Shown here in pieces: positions 1 through 9,582 of a stretch of 64,000 bases of DNA. Source of the DNA: Amycolatopsis aidingensis (GTDB taxonomy: Bacteria > Actinomycetota > Actinomycetes > Mycobacteriales > Pseudonocardiaceae); contig NZ_CP076538.1 of NCBI RefSeq assembly GCF_018885265.1, positions 2,950,001 to 3,014,000 on the forward strand. The letters are read 5' to 3'. The notes under the pieces were generated by a model that ran no database searches, was not told the DNA's origin, and saw only the letters and a list, made by a program, of their open reading frames with translations. Made by a program: the position numbers and the translations under genes. Every line of letters begins with the position of its first letter. Positions within the stretch are counted from its first letter, which is position 1.

Positions 1-1
1 G

Positions 2-478
2 CTCGGCACCGGCTTCCTGGACAGTGACGACGCGGTGGAGGCCCGCGCCGGCCGGACGATCTCGGAGATCTTCACCACCGACGGCGAACCGGCCTTCCGG
101 GAACTGGAACGCGCGGCCATCGCCACCGCACTGGCCGAGCACGAGGGCGTCCTCGCCCTCGGCGGCGGCGCGGTGCTGGCCGAACAGACCCGGCGGCTGC
201 TGGCCGCGCATACGGTGGTGTTCCTCGGCGTGGGCATGTCCGAGGGGGTGCGCCGCACCGGGATGTCCACCGCGCGACCGTTGCTGACCGGGGTGAACCC
301 GCGGGCGACCTACAAGGCGCTGCTGGACGAGCGGCTGCCGATCTACCGTGAGGTCGCCACCCTGGAGATCGGCACCGACGACCGCACCCCAGGGGAGGTC
401 GCCGAGGCCGTGCTGGAATCGCTCGGCGCGGCGGAACCATCGGCCGGGCCGGAGTGCCCGGACACCGCACAGACCTAG
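2..478 (+). CDS. aroK: Shikimate kinase, 5'-truncated by the window edge
   Basis: C-terminal part of shikimate kinase, which phosphorylates shikimate with ATP in the chorismate pathway. The reading frame is open from base 2, so the start codon and the P-loop lie outside the window. Visible motifs are the shikimate-binding DSDDAVE, the GGGAV loop and the lid arginine in RPLL. The gene is followed 15 bases later by aroB and then aroQ, the usual actinobacterial aro order. The tail after ESLGAAE is a short low-complexity extension. The identification is firm from motifs and context. Confidence 0.95.
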   Translation, partial: LGTGFLDSDDAVEARAGRTISEIFTTDGEPAFRELERAAIATALAEHEGVLALGGGAVLAEQTRRLLAAHTVVFLGVGMSEGVRRTGMSTARPLLTGVNPRATYKALLDERLPIYREVATLEIGTDDRTPGEVAEAVLESLGAAEPSAGPECPDTAQT

Positions 479-2036
<1,558 letters not shown>

Positions 2037-2040
<4 letters not shown>

Positions 2041-2939
2041 CCGGCCTTCCCGTGCTGTGCGGCAGCCGGGTCCGGCTGCGCGGCCTGCGGCGGGCCGACA
2101 CCCGGGCGGTACTGCGGGTGTTCGCCGATCCGGAGACGAGCCGCTTCCTCGAGGCCGACCTCTCCGACCCGGTGCGGGCGCGGGAGATGGTCCGGCGGCG
2201 GCTGGACCACCAGGGGCCGGAGGGCACCGGGCACTGGGTGATCGAGTTCGACGGCACCGTGGTCGGCCTCGCGCATCTGCGCCCCTCCAGTGAACTGCCC
2301 ACCGAGGGTGCCGAGATCGGCTGGTTCCTCGACCGCGCCCACGGCGGCAGGGGGCTGGCCACCGAGGCCACGGCCCTGCTGCTGGAGCACGGCCTTGGCA
2401 CCCTCGGCCTGCCCGCCGTATGGGCCCTGGTGCACGAGGACAACCTGGCCAGCCGGAAGCTGGCCGAGCGGCTCGGCTTCCAGGACGTGGGCGGCGGCCG
2501 GCATTACGGCGGCCCGCACCGGGTCTACGTGGTCTCGGCCCGTCCCGCCACCGGGGTGCATCACATCGAGCTGTGGGTTCCCGACCTGGAACGCGCAAGG
2601 GCCTCCTTCGGCTGGCTGCTCGGCGCGCTGAGCTGGTGGGAGTACCAGCGGTGGAGCGCGGGCACGAGCTGGCGGTCCGGCGGCTGCTACCTGGTGGTGG
2701 AGCAGTCTCCGGCACTCTCGGCCGAGATCCACGACCGGTGCCGGCCAGGGCTGAACCACCTCGCCCTGCACGTGCCCTCCCAGCGGCGGCTGGACGAGCT
2801 CGTGGCGCAGGCGGCAGGGCACGGTTGGCGGCCCCTGTTCGCCGAGCGTTACCCGCATGCCGGCGGCCCCGACCACTACGCCGCGTACCTGGAGAACCAG
2901 GACGGCTACGAGGTCGAATTGGTCGCGACCGGTAACTGA
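2037..2939 (+). CDS. GNAT acetyltransferase fused to a VOC (glyoxalase-fold) domain
   Basis: Two-domain protein of 300 residues. Residues 1 to about 170 form a GNAT N-acetyltransferase of the RimJ/RimL type: RLRGLRRAD start, [19 protein letters not shown] acetyl-CoA loop, and [13 protein letters not shown]. Residues from about 175 form a VOC domain: [31 protein letters not shown] and [16 protein letters not shown], where H, H and E resemble the usual metal ligands. It overlaps the aroQ stop by ATGA and so is cotranslated with the aro genes, but no shikimate role is implied. The substrate is unknown. The fusion is seen directly in one uninterrupted frame. Confidence 0.85.
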
Positions 2940-2991
2940 ATCCCGCCCCGCCCCACCCGTACGTGGTCATCAGGACGGGTGAGGTCACCCG

Positions 2992-2997
2992 TAGACT
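2992..2997 (+). promoter_or_regulatory. Candidate -10 element for the lipoprotein gene
   Basis: TAGACT fits the actinobacterial TANNNT -10 hexamer and lies in the only gap between the aro operon and the lipoprotein gene. It would give a leader of roughly 50 nt before ATG 3057. No convincing -35 was seen, so this is tentative. Confidence 0.3.
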
Positions 2998-3056
2998 GGA
3001 CGGCGGCCTCGGCGCTGTCGAGCGCGAGGGGGAGCGGATGGAGGTCCACGGTCGGC

Positions 3057-4577
3057 ATGCCTACAGCCCGGTGTCGTACCAGCCGTCGTACCAGCGCGGT
3101 GGCCGCGGCCCTGCTCCTGGCCGCGGGGTTGCTCGCGGGCTGTACCACCGGCAACGCGCTGCCCCGGGCCGACGGCGGGGACCAGCCGATCGCGGGCGGG
3201 GCCGAGCGGCCGCCCCCGCCACGGGACGTTCCGCTCGAGGTGGACGACCTCCGGCAGAGCGACAGCGTGGTGGCCGCGGGCGCCGCCGACGCGGTCTACA
3301 ACTACGGCCCCTCGGTGATGCTCGACGGCGGCCGGGTCCGGATGTGGTGGTGCAGCCAGTACGGCAGCGCCCCGCCGCCCGGCGACGACATCCTCTACGC
3401 CGAGGCGCCCGGCGCCAGCGGGCCGTTCACCGGGCCGGCAGGCGGCGCGCCGAAGGCAGTGCTGTCCGGCAGCCCCGGCGGGTTCGACGGGGTGCACACC
3501 TGTGACCCCTCGGTGCTGCGGGTCGGCGGCACCTACTACCTGTACTACACCGGGGCGGCGGGGGACCACGCGCTCGGTAACTCGATCGGCCTCGCGGTGA
3601 GCCACGACGGGATCAACTTCACCCGCGCCGCGCCGGGGCCGATCCTGCGGCCCGCGCACGACCAGCGCCGGGACAACATCTACGGCGCGGGCCAGCCGGC
3701 CGCCGTCCACCTGGACGGCTGGTTCTACCTGATGTTCACCGACACCACCGGCGCGGCCGCGGGCTGGAACGGCGCCGGGCAGTTCGTGCTGCGATCCAGG
3801 GACCCGGCCTTCGGCAGCGGCGTCGAGGCGCTGGGCGCCGAGGGCTTCACGCCGGTCGGCGACACCGAGAGCCCGCGCACCCGTTCCCTGGTCGACGCGT
3901 TCAGCGCCGACCTGATGTGGGTGGACGCGCTGTCCGCCTTCGCCATCGCGCACGAGACCGAGGCGGGCACCACGATCACCTTCTGGGACCGGGAGTTCAC
4001 CGCCAACCCGTACCAGCCGGTGCTGATCCCCGGCCCGTGGAAGGAAGGGCCGGGCCTGGTGCGCAGGCCGGACGGCCACGCGCCGGCCTCGGTGACCGAC
4101 CCCTGTGGCCGGGTGCCCTTCGACGTCGTGCGCGCCACCACGATCGGGGGCGCCGACGCCCCGACCAACCTGCGGCATTTCGGCCTGGATGTGCACGGGG
4201 TGCCGGCCTGCGCGGAACCGGAGCAGGCACTGGCCGTGCTGGAGGGCACCGCGATGCCCTCGCCGGTACGCACCATGGACCTGGTCACCGACGGCACCGT
4301 GGTCCGGGTGGACCGTCGCTCGGTGGCCACCGCGCTGGCCGACCGGGTGCTCGACCGCAGGCTGCCGCAGCTGGACGGGATCCCGGTCACCGCCCGGCTG
4401 CGCCCGGGAGCCGAGGCGGTGAACGCGCCGGAGTCCGGGATGGGGCTGGTACTGGACGACGGCAGGTTGTGGCCGATCCGTTCCCGGCAGGCCGCCGAGC
4501 TGAACGACTCCGCGGTGCGGCCGATCACCGACCGCGCGTGGGATGCCTACCCGGCGGGCTCGGCGCTGGAGAACTGA
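3057..4577 (+). CDS. Secreted lipoprotein with glycosidase-type five-bladed beta-propeller
   Basis: Begins with a lipoprotein signal peptide: basic MPTARCRTSRR, a hydrophobic stretch, then lipobox LLAGC, so it should be membrane-anchored outside the cell. The mature part has repeated propeller-blade motifs typical of GH43/GH32-like folds: NYGPSVMLDGGRVRMWW, CDPSVLRVGGTYYLYYTG and QPAAVHLDGWFYLMFTD. This suggests carbohydrate binding or hydrolysis, but no substrate can be named. I chose ATG 3057, preceded by GGAGGT at 3040-3045, over the in-frame ATG 2979, because it places the signal peptide at the true N-terminus. The 3' end overlaps the convergent membrane gene by 31 bp. Confidence 0.7.
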   Translation: MPTARCRTSRRTSAVAAALLLAAGLLAGCTTGNALPRADGGDQPIAGGAERPPPPRDVPLEVDDLRQSDSVVAAGAADAVYNYGPSVMLDGGRVRMWWCSQYGSAPPPGDDILYAEAPGASGPFTGPAGGAPKAVLSGSPGGFDGVHTCDPSVLRVGGTYYLYYTGAAGDHALGNSIGLAVSHDGINFTRAAPGPILRPAHDQRRDNIYGAGQPAAVHLDGWFYLMFTDTTGAAAGWNGAGQFVLRSRDPAFGSGVEALGAEGFTPVGDTESPRTRSLVDAFSADLMWVDALSAFAIAHETEAGTTITFWDREFTANPYQPVLIPGPWKEGPGLVRRPDGHAPASVTDPCGRVPFDVVRATTIGGADAPTNLRHFGLDVHGVPACAEPEQALAVLEGTAMPSPVRTMDLVTDGTVVRVDRRSVATALADRVLDRRLPQLDGIPVTARLRPGAEAVNAPESGMGLVLDDGRLWPIRSRQAAELNDSAVRPITDRAWDAYPAGSALEN

Positions 4578-4990
4578 CCGGAGTCCTCCTCCGAACGGCC
4601 CTGGCCGCCGATCCGCGTGCCCACGAACAGCCCCAGGCCCGCGGGTACCAGCACCAGCAGCGCGGTGAACGCGGCGCCGCCGGTGAGTGCGCTGCCCAGC
4701 GCGCTCAGCCCGGTCTGGTCCACCAGCAGGCTCTTGCCGATCACGGTGAACAGGCCGGCGACCGGGCCGGACACCAGCGCGGCGATGAACCAGACCCGGC
4801 CGCGGTCGTCCAGGCCCAGCCAGGCGTCGATGGCACTCCACAGTGCCGCGGCGCCGACCAGCAGGGCCAGCACCACGACGGTGAGCACCGTCAGGTCGGT
4901 CGGCTGGTACACCGTGACCTTGGCGAGCGCGACCGCGGCGGCGGCGTGCAGCACGGCCATACCGAGTCCGCGAACAATCCAGGACCGCAT
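4547..4990 (-). CDS. B-4DMT family small membrane protein (four TM segments)
   Basis: Protein of 147 residues with four predicted membrane segments: around 8-24, 34-52, 65-85 and 105-125. It resembles the actinobacterial B-4DMT group of small putative transporters commonly found near aroQ or pepQ. Its function is unproven. The gene runs opposite to pepQ across a short divergent promoter region and overlaps the 3' end of the lipoprotein gene by 31 bp. The ATG is preceded by ACAGTGGGCGG with no ribosome-binding site, fitting a leaderless mRNA. Confidence 0.7.
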   Translation of the reverse strand: MRSWIVRGLGMAVLHAAAAVALAKVTVYQPTDLTVLTVVVLALLVGAAALWSAIDAWLGLDDRGRVWFIAALVSGPVAGLFTVIGKSLLVDQTGLSALGSALTGGAAFTALLVLVPAGLGLFVGTRIGGQGRSEEDSGQFSSAEPAG

Positions 4991-4996
4991 CCGCCC

Positions 4997-5002
4997 ACTG
5001 TA
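4997..5002 (-). promoter_or_regulatory. Leaderless-type -10 for the B-4DMT gene
   Basis: Read on the minus strand, TACAGT (TANNNT) sits 6 nt before the ATG. That spacing places transcription initiation at or next to the start codon. Confidence 0.4.
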
Positions 5003-5057
5003 ACCGCGCCCCGGTCCCGCGCGGGACCATTCCCCCGGGCACTCACCCCGGCGACAC

Positions 5058-5063
5058 TAAGCT
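5058..5063 (+). promoter_or_regulatory. Leaderless-type -10 for pepQ
   Basis: TAAGCT lies 6 nt before GTG 5070, with no Shine-Dalgarno sequence in between. The arrangement matches leaderless transcripts in actinobacteria. Confidence 0.45.
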
Positions 5064-5069
5064 GGCGGG

Positions 5070-6176
5070 GTGCCGGAAACTCACGCTCATCGCCGCGCCG
5101 CCCTGCGCGCCCTGCTGACCGAAGCCGACCTGAACGCCCTCCTGGTCACCGACCTGGTGAACATCCGTTACCTGACCGGGTTCACCGGATCCAACGCGGC
5201 GTTGCTGCTGCACGCCGAGGACGGCGCGGACGAGGCCGCGACGGTGTTCTGTACCGACGGGCGGTATGCCACCCAGGCCGAGGCCGAGGTTCCCGACCTC
5301 GAGCACGTGCTGCAGCGGTCCAGCGCGGCCGCCCTGGCCACCCGGGCCGGGGAACAGCCCGCGCGCTACCGGCGCACCGGGTTCGAAAGCCAGCACGTCA
5401 GCGTGGACTCCTTCGACACCCTGGCCGGCCTGGCCCAAGGGGTCGAGCTGACCCGCGCCCCCGGGCTCACCGAGCGGCTGCGGATGGTCAAGGACGAGCA
5501 GGAGGTGGCTTGGCTGCGCGAGGCCTGCGCCGTCGCCGACCGGGCGCTGGCGGACCTGGTCGCGGCTGGCGGGCTGCGGCCGGGCCGGACCGAGGCCGAG
5601 GTCGCACGGGACCTGGAGAACCGGATGCTGGACCACGGATCCGCCGGCACCGCCTTCCCCTCCATCGTGGCCGCCGGGGCCCATTCGGCCATCCCGCACC
5701 ACCGGCCGACCGGAACCGCGCTGGCCGCGGGTGATCTCGTGAAACTGGACTTCGGGGCGGTGGTCCACGGCTACCACTCGGATATGACCAGAACCTTTGT
5801 GCTGGGCGAGCCCGCAGCCTGGCAGCGGGAGCTGTACGAGCTGGTGCGGGCGGCACAGGCCACCGGGTGCGCGGCCGCCCGGCCGGGCGCGGAGGTGTCC
5901 GAGGTGGACAAGACGGTCCGGGATGTGATCACCGAGGCGGGGCACGGCGAGGAGTTCGCGCACGGCCTCGGGCACGGCGTGGGACTGCAGGTGCACGAGG
6001 CGCCCAGCCTGGCGGCCACGGGCGCCGGTACACTATCCGCCGGTATGGCGGTCACCGTCGAGCCTGGCGTATATCTCGCTGGCCGCGGTGGCGTGCGCAT
6101 CGAGGACACGCTCGTCGTGCGGGACGGTACTCCCGAGATCCTCACCCTGAGCACCAAAGAACTCGTGGTCGTCTAG
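5070..6176 (+). CDS. pepQ: M24 family aminopeptidase P / Xaa-Pro dipeptidase
   Basis: Cytoplasmic metallopeptidase predicted to cleave Xaa-Pro bonds. The N-terminal creatinase-like domain ([19 protein letters not shown]) is followed by a pita-bread catalytic domain with all five metal ligands visible. They are the two Asp of [19 protein letters not shown] (about 227-238), the His of [13 protein letters not shown] (about 300), the Glu of VEPGVY (about 330) and the Glu of GVRIEDT (about 345). Its position directly upstream of efp is conserved in actinobacteria. The start is GTG 5070. The exact specificity (PepP versus PepQ) cannot be decided from sequence alone. Confidence 0.92.
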   Translation: MPETHAHRRAALRALLTEADLNALLVTDLVNIRYLTGFTGSNAALLLHAEDGADEAATVFCTDGRYATQAEAEVPDLEHVLQRSSAAALATRAGEQPARYRRTGFESQHVSVDSFDTLAGLAQGVELTRAPGLTERLRMVKDEQEVAWLREACAVADRALADLVAAGGLRPGRTEAEVARDLENRMLDHGSAGTAFPSIVAAGAHSAIPHHRPTGTALAAGDLVKLDFGAVVHGYHSDMTRTFVLGEPAAWQRELYELVRAAQATGCAAARPGAEVSEVDKTVRDVITEAGHGEEFAHGLGHGVGLQVHEAPSLAATGAGTLSAGMAVTVEPGVYLAGRGGVRIEDTLVVRDGTPEILTLSTKELVVV

Positions 6177-6207
6177 ACCGCGCCCGACAGCAGGAGAGCA
6201 CACACCC

Positions 6208-6771
6208 GTGGCCACCACCAACGACCTGAAGAACGGCATGGTCCTCAACCTCGACGGCCAGCTGTGGTCCGTCGTGAACTTCCAGCACGTGAAGCCGGGC
6301 AAGGGCGGTGCCTTCGTGCGCACGACGCTGAAGAACGTCCTGTCCGGGAAGGTCGTGGACAAGACGTTCAACGCAGGCACCAAGGTTGACACCGCGAACG
6401 TGGACCGGCGGGAGATGACCTACCTGTACCAGGACGGCTCCGACTACATCTTCATGGACGGTGACACTTTCGACCAGATCACCGTTCCCGGCGAGACGGT
6501 CGGCGTCGCGGCCAAGTACATGCTGGAGAACTCCACCGCCACCGTCGCCACCCACGACGGTGTGCCGCTCTACGTGGAGCTGCCCGCCTCGGTGGAGCTG
6601 GTCATCGAGCACACCGACCCCGGCATCCAGGGGGACCGGTCCACCGGCGGGACCAAACCGGCCCAGCTGGAGACCGGGGCCGAGGTCCAGGTTCCGCTGT
6701 TCGTCACCACCGGCGAGAAGGTCAAGGTCGACACCCGAGACGGTCGGTATCTCGGCCGTGTGTCCGGCTGA
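6208..6771 (+). CDS. efp: Translation elongation factor P
   Basis: EF-P relieves ribosome stalling at polyproline stretches. The 187 residues cover the three domains: KOW-like N-terminal domain, OB domain, and a C-terminal domain ending [19 protein letters not shown]. The loop that reaches the peptidyl-transferase centre reads [13 protein letters not shown], with Lys32 at the tip. The PGKG form is typical of actinobacterial EF-P thought to work without lysine modification; here the usual final Pro of PGKGP is Gly. GGAGAG lies upstream of GTG 6208. Between pepQ and nusB, as in related genomes. Confidence 0.97.
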   Translation: MATTNDLKNGMVLNLDGQLWSVVNFQHVKPGKGGAFVRTTLKNVLSGKVVDKTFNAGTKVDTANVDRREMTYLYQDGSDYIFMDGDTFDQITVPGETVGVAAKYMLENSTATVATHDGVPLYVELPASVELVIEHTDPGIQGDRSTGGTKPAQLETGAEVQVPLFVTTGEKVKVDTRDGRYLGRVSG

Positions 6772-6778
6772 GGCCCCG

Positions 6779-7231
6779 GTGAGTTCCGGGCGAACACCTG
6801 TCCGCGGTGGCGGCACCGGCAGGCGCGCCGCACGCAGGCGTGCCGTGGAGATCCTGTACGAGGCCGCGCAACGGTCCGCCGACGCGGTCACCCTGCTGTC
6901 CGAGCGGGTCGGCTGCACCGAGGTCGAGGTGGTCAGCGACTACACGATCACACTGGTCGAAGGCGTGACCGCGCGGCGGGAGCGGATCGACGAGCTGCTC
7001 GAGGAGCACGCGCAGGGCTGGACCCTGGACCGCATGCCGGTGGTGGACCTCGCAGTGCTGCGGGTCGGCGTGTACGAGCTGCTGTGGGCGGCCGACGTGC
7101 CGGATCCGGTGGCGATCGACGAGGCGGTCGGGATCGCCAAGGAGCTCTCCACCGACGACTCGCCGCGCTTCGTCAACGGCGTGCTCGGCCGGATCGGCAG
7201 CATCGCCGAGCGGTTGCGGGCCGTGCTGTAA
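6779..7231 (+). CDS. nusB: Transcription antitermination factor NusB
   Basis: RNA-binding partner of NusE/S10 in rRNA antitermination. The 150-residue all-helical protein starts with a basic arm (GRRAARRRAVEILYEAAQRS) and contains WTLDRMPVVDLAVLRVGVYELL and AVGIAKELSTDDSPRFVNGVLGRI, the family signatures. GTG 6779 follows GAGG at 6770-6773 with a 5 nt gap; an in-frame GTG at 6758 inside efp is a less likely alternative. It closes the pepQ-efp-nusB operon and faces bldD across a strong hairpin. Confidence 0.93.
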   Translation: MSSGRTPVRGGGTGRRAARRRAVEILYEAAQRSADAVTLLSERVGCTEVEVVSDYTITLVEGVTARRERIDELLEEHAQGWTLDRMPVVDLAVLRVGVYELLWAADVPDPVAIDEAVGIAKELSTDDSPRFVNGVLGRIGSIAERLRAVL

Positions 7232-7234
7232 CCC

Positions 7235-7284
7235 GGGATTCGTCGGCGGCTTCCCCGCAGGACGAGAAGTCGCCGACGAATCCC
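7235..7284. terminator. Bidirectional hairpin terminator between nusB and bldD
   Basis: Perfect 14 bp inverted repeat: GGGATTCGTCGGCG at 7235-7248 and its complement at 7271-7284, with a 22 nt loop. It lies exactly between the two convergent genes, so it should terminate both transcripts. No T-tract follows, which is common in GC-rich actinobacteria. Confidence 0.75.
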
Positions 7285-7305
7285 CAGCAGCCGGCCCGGT
7301 GCGGC

Positions 7306-7794
7306 TCAGTCCTCCTTCGAAGGCCGGGCCTCCGGCGGGAGCACACCCCAGTCGATCAGTTGTTCGGTGAGTTCGCCCGGCGTCATGTCGTAGATGATCG
7401 CCAGCGAGCGCAGGTCCTCGGTGCGGATCGAGAGCACCTTGCCGTTGTAGTCGCCGCGCTGGCTCTGGATCGTCGCGGCATACCGGGCGAGCGGACCGAC
7501 CTTCTCGGCGGGCAGTTGCTGGAGCCGCTCCAGGTTGATGACGATCTTGGTGGCCGGTTCGGCTCCGGACGGCACCCGTCCCTCGGGCAGCAACTCGACG
7601 ACGGGCACCCCGTAGAAGTCGGCCAGCTCGGCCAGCTTCTGCACGGTCACCGCGCGATCACCACGTTCGTAGGAGCCGACGACGACCGCCTTCCAGCGCC
7701 CACCGGACTTCTGTTCGACTCCGTGCAGGGACAAGCCCTGCTGCTGGCGGATCCCGCGGAGCTTGGCCCCGAGCGCCTTGGCGTAATCGCCCAT
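7306..7794 (-). CDS. bldD: BldD developmental master regulator (c-di-GMP responsive)
   Basis: DNA-binding repressor of development. The N-terminal HTH (AKLRGIRQQQGLSLHGVEQ, YERGDRAVTVQKLAEL) is followed by the BldD C-terminal domain. The cyclic-di-GMP signature RGD-X8-RxxD is intact: R113-G114-D115 and R124-D127 within QSQRGDYNGKVLSIRTED. At 162 residues it matches the Streptomyces protein closely in length and sequence as I recall it. Its upstream region has an unusual array of GAGT/ACTC half-sites, suggesting autoregulation as known for Streptomyces BldD. Confidence 0.95.
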   Translation of the reverse strand: MGDYAKALGAKLRGIRQQQGLSLHGVEQKSGGRWKAVVVGSYERGDRAVTVQKLAELADFYGVPVVELLPEGRVPSGAEPATKIVINLERLQQLPAEKVGPLARYAATIQSQRGDYNGKVLSIRTEDLRSLAIIYDMTPGELTEQLIDWGVLPPEARPSKED

Positions 7795-7845
7795 CTGGTG
7801 GTTCTCCGTTTCCTCGCCCCGTTCGATCGGACGGACCGAACGGGC

Positions 7846-7881
7846 ACTCCTTGAGTCGAATACTCAGAGTAATGGTTACTC
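7846..7881. promoter_or_regulatory. Array of GAGT/ACTC half-sites, candidate BldD operator
   Basis: Five alternating half-sites occur in 36 bp: ACTC 7846-7849, GAGT 7853-7856, ACTC 7862-7865, GAGT 7867-7870 and ACTC 7878-7881. The best palindrome is GAGTAATGGTTACTC at 7867-7881, close to the BldD box (AGTGA-n-TCACC) known from Streptomyces. It overlaps the putative bldD promoter, fitting autorepression. Confidence 0.6.
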
Positions 7882-7900
7882 GTTGTCGTCACCAGGTCAA
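7873..7900 (-). promoter_or_regulatory. Putative bldD promoter
   Basis: On the minus strand TTGACC (7900-7895) and TAACCA (7878-7873) are spaced by 16 nt. The -10 lies inside the best GAGTAA-TTACTC palindrome, so a bound regulator would block RNA polymerase. A 5' leader of about 70 nt follows and contains a CCCGTTC/GAACGGG inverted repeat (7818-7824 and 7838-7844). Confidence 0.4.
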
Positions 7901-7979
7901 GCAGATCATTGTCTGAGGTGGTCCCCGGCACGTCCGCACCACCCGGAAGGCTGAGGCGGGTGCCCTGCTACTGTCAGTT

Positions 7980-8005
7980 CGATCCCCAGATCAACGGGGG
8001 GATCG
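7980..8005 (+). promoter_or_regulatory. Hairpin in the pyr operon leader
   Basis: CGATCCCC (7980-7987) pairs with GGGGATCG (7998-8005) around a 10 nt loop. It sits just upstream of the PyrR-box hairpin and is probably part of the leader structure. No T-tract follows it. Confidence 0.4.
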
Positions 8006-8016
8006 ACGTCCTTTAA

Positions 8017-8048
8017 GGACCCGTCCGGCGAGGCGGGGAAGGAGGTCC
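8017..8048 (+). promoter_or_regulatory. PyrR-binding RNA that can sequester the pyrR ribosome-binding site
   Basis: GTCCGGCGAGGCG (8023-8035) matches the PyrR target loop known from Bacillus (UCCnGnGAGG). It is enclosed by an outer stem of GGACC (8017-8021) with GGTCC (8044-8048), which takes in part of the AGGAGG Shine-Dalgarno (8040-8045) in front of GTG 8052. This geometry suggests translational repression by PyrR with UMP, as reported for Mycobacterium smegmatis, and not transcription attenuation. Confidence 0.7.
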
Positions 8049-8051
8049 ACC

Positions 8052-8654
8052 GTGGCGCCACGTCCACGTGGCGCGGCGGAATCGGCCGCTGAGCGGGAGC
8101 TGCTCTCGGCCGGAGACGTCGCGCGCACCATCGCTCGAATGGCCCATCAGGTCATCGAGAAGACGGCTTTGGGTGCAGCCCCCGCGGCTCCGCCCGTGTT
8201 ACTCGGCATCCCGACCAGGGGAGCGCCGCTGGCCCACCGGCTCGCCGAGCGGGTCACCGAGTTCTCCGGGGTCGAGGTCCCTGCCGGTGCGATCGACGTC
8301 ACGCTCTACCGGGACGACCTGCGGCGCAGGCCCACCCGGCCGCTCGAGCAGACCCAGCTGCCGGAGTCCGGGCTCGACGAGCGCGTGGTTGTGCTGGTGG
8401 ATGACGTGCTCTACTCCGGACGGACCATCCGCGCCGCCCTGGACGCCCTGCGCGATCACGGCCGCCCGCGCGCGGTGCAGCTCGCCGTGCTGGTCGACCG
8501 TGGCCACCGGGAGCTGCCGATCCGCGCCGACTACGTGGGCAAGAACGTGCCCACCTCGCGCGCCGAGGACATCGCCGTACTCCTGTCCGAAGTGGATGGG
8601 CGGGACGCGGTGCTGCTGCGGACCAGCGAGAACGGCGCGGAGGAGGAACGGTGA
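8052..8654 (+). CDS. pyrR: Bifunctional pyr operon regulator / uracil phosphoribosyltransferase
   Basis: PyrR senses uridine nucleotides and binds the leader RNA of its own operon; it also has uracil phosphoribosyltransferase activity. The PRPP-binding motif is [13 protein letters not shown], and [27 protein letters not shown] and [21 protein letters not shown] are PyrR signatures. The first 12 residues are a non-conserved extension. The start is GTG 8052 after AGGAGG. It is the first gene of the operon, and the stop overlaps the pyrB start by 4 nt. Confidence 0.95.
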   Translation: MAPRPRGAAESAAERELLSAGDVARTIARMAHQVIEKTALGAAPAAPPVLLGIPTRGAPLAHRLAERVTEFSGVEVPAGAIDVTLYRDDLRRRPTRPLEQTQLPESGLDERVVVLVDDVLYSGRTIRAALDALRDHGRPRAVQLAVLVDRGHRELPIRADYVGKNVPTSRAEDIAVLLSEVDGRDAVLLRTSENGAEEER

Positions 8655-9582
8655 AGCACCTGCTCGCCACGGATGGGCTGGCGGCCGAGCAGGCCACCGC
8701 GGTGCTGGACACCGCCGACGAGCTCAAACGGACCCTGCTCGGCCGCGAGGTGCGTAAGCTGCCCACGCTGCGCGGGCGGACCGTGATCACGATGTTCTAC
8801 GAGAACTCCACCCGCACCAGGGTGTCCTTCGAGATCGCGGGCAAATGGATGAGCGCCGACGTGATCAATGTCTCGGCTGGCGCGTCCTCGGTCGGCAAGG
8901 GCGAGTCGCTGCGCGACACCGCGCTGACCCTGTCCGCGGCCGGTGCGGACTGCGTGATCATCCGGCACCCCGCCTCGGGCGCGGCCCACCGGCTGGCTGG
9001 CTGGCTGGCCGACACGCCCACGGGCGTGGTCAACGCGGGGACGGCACGCATGAGCACCCGACCCAGGCCCTGCTGGACGCCGCCACCCTGCGGGAGCGGC
9101 TCGGCGAGCTGGCCGGGCGCCGGATCGGCATCGTCGGCGACGTGCTGCACAGCCGGGTCGCCCGGTCGAACGTGCACCTGCTGGCCACGCTGGGCGCCGA
9201 GGTGGTGCTGATCGCCCCGCCGACCCTGCTGCCACCCGGCGTGGAGTCCCTTCCGGTCACCGTCACGCACCAGCTGGACGCCGAGCTGCCCGCGCTGGAC
9301 GCGGTGATGATGCTGCGGGTGCAGGCCGAGCGCATGCACGGTGGGTTCTTCCCCTCGGCGCGGGAGTACTCCATCGCCTACGGGCTGAACGAGGCGCGGC
9401 TGCGGCTGCTGCCCGAGCATGCCGTGGTACTGCACCCCGGCCCGATGCTGCGCGGGATGGAGATCGCGCCCGCCGTGGCGGACGCGCCCCAGTCCGCGAT
9501 CACCGAACAGGTCCGCAACGGCGTGCACGTCCGGATGGCCGTGCTGTACCACCTGCTGGCCGGAGAGGGAGAGGCCGCGTGA
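8651..9582 (+). pseudogene. pyrB: Aspartate carbamoyltransferase catalytic chain, apparent -1 frameshift
   Basis: Condenses carbamoyl phosphate and aspartate in pyrimidine synthesis. The frame starting at GTG 8651 carries the carbamoyl-phosphate site ([21 protein letters not shown]) up to GVVNAG. It then derails after GGGG at 9037-9040 and stops at 9211. The continuation [22 protein letters not shown] to the C-terminus ([11 protein letters not shown]) is in another frame and ends at 9582. One extra G in the run restores a full-length enzyme of about 310 residues. Everything else is intact and the gene is normally essential for prototrophy, so a homopolymer sequencing or assembly error is at least as likely as a true mutation. 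Confidence 0.85.

Noticed and set aside
2985..5042. 685-codon antisense frame over the lipoprotein gene
   Set aside because: Shadow of a real gene; low-complexity Arg/Gly protein with no motif.
8845..9582. Separate 245-codon gene within pyrB
   Set aside because: Its sequence after DGTHEHPTQ is simply the C-terminal half of aspartate carbamoyltransferase, so it belongs to the frameshifted pyrB.
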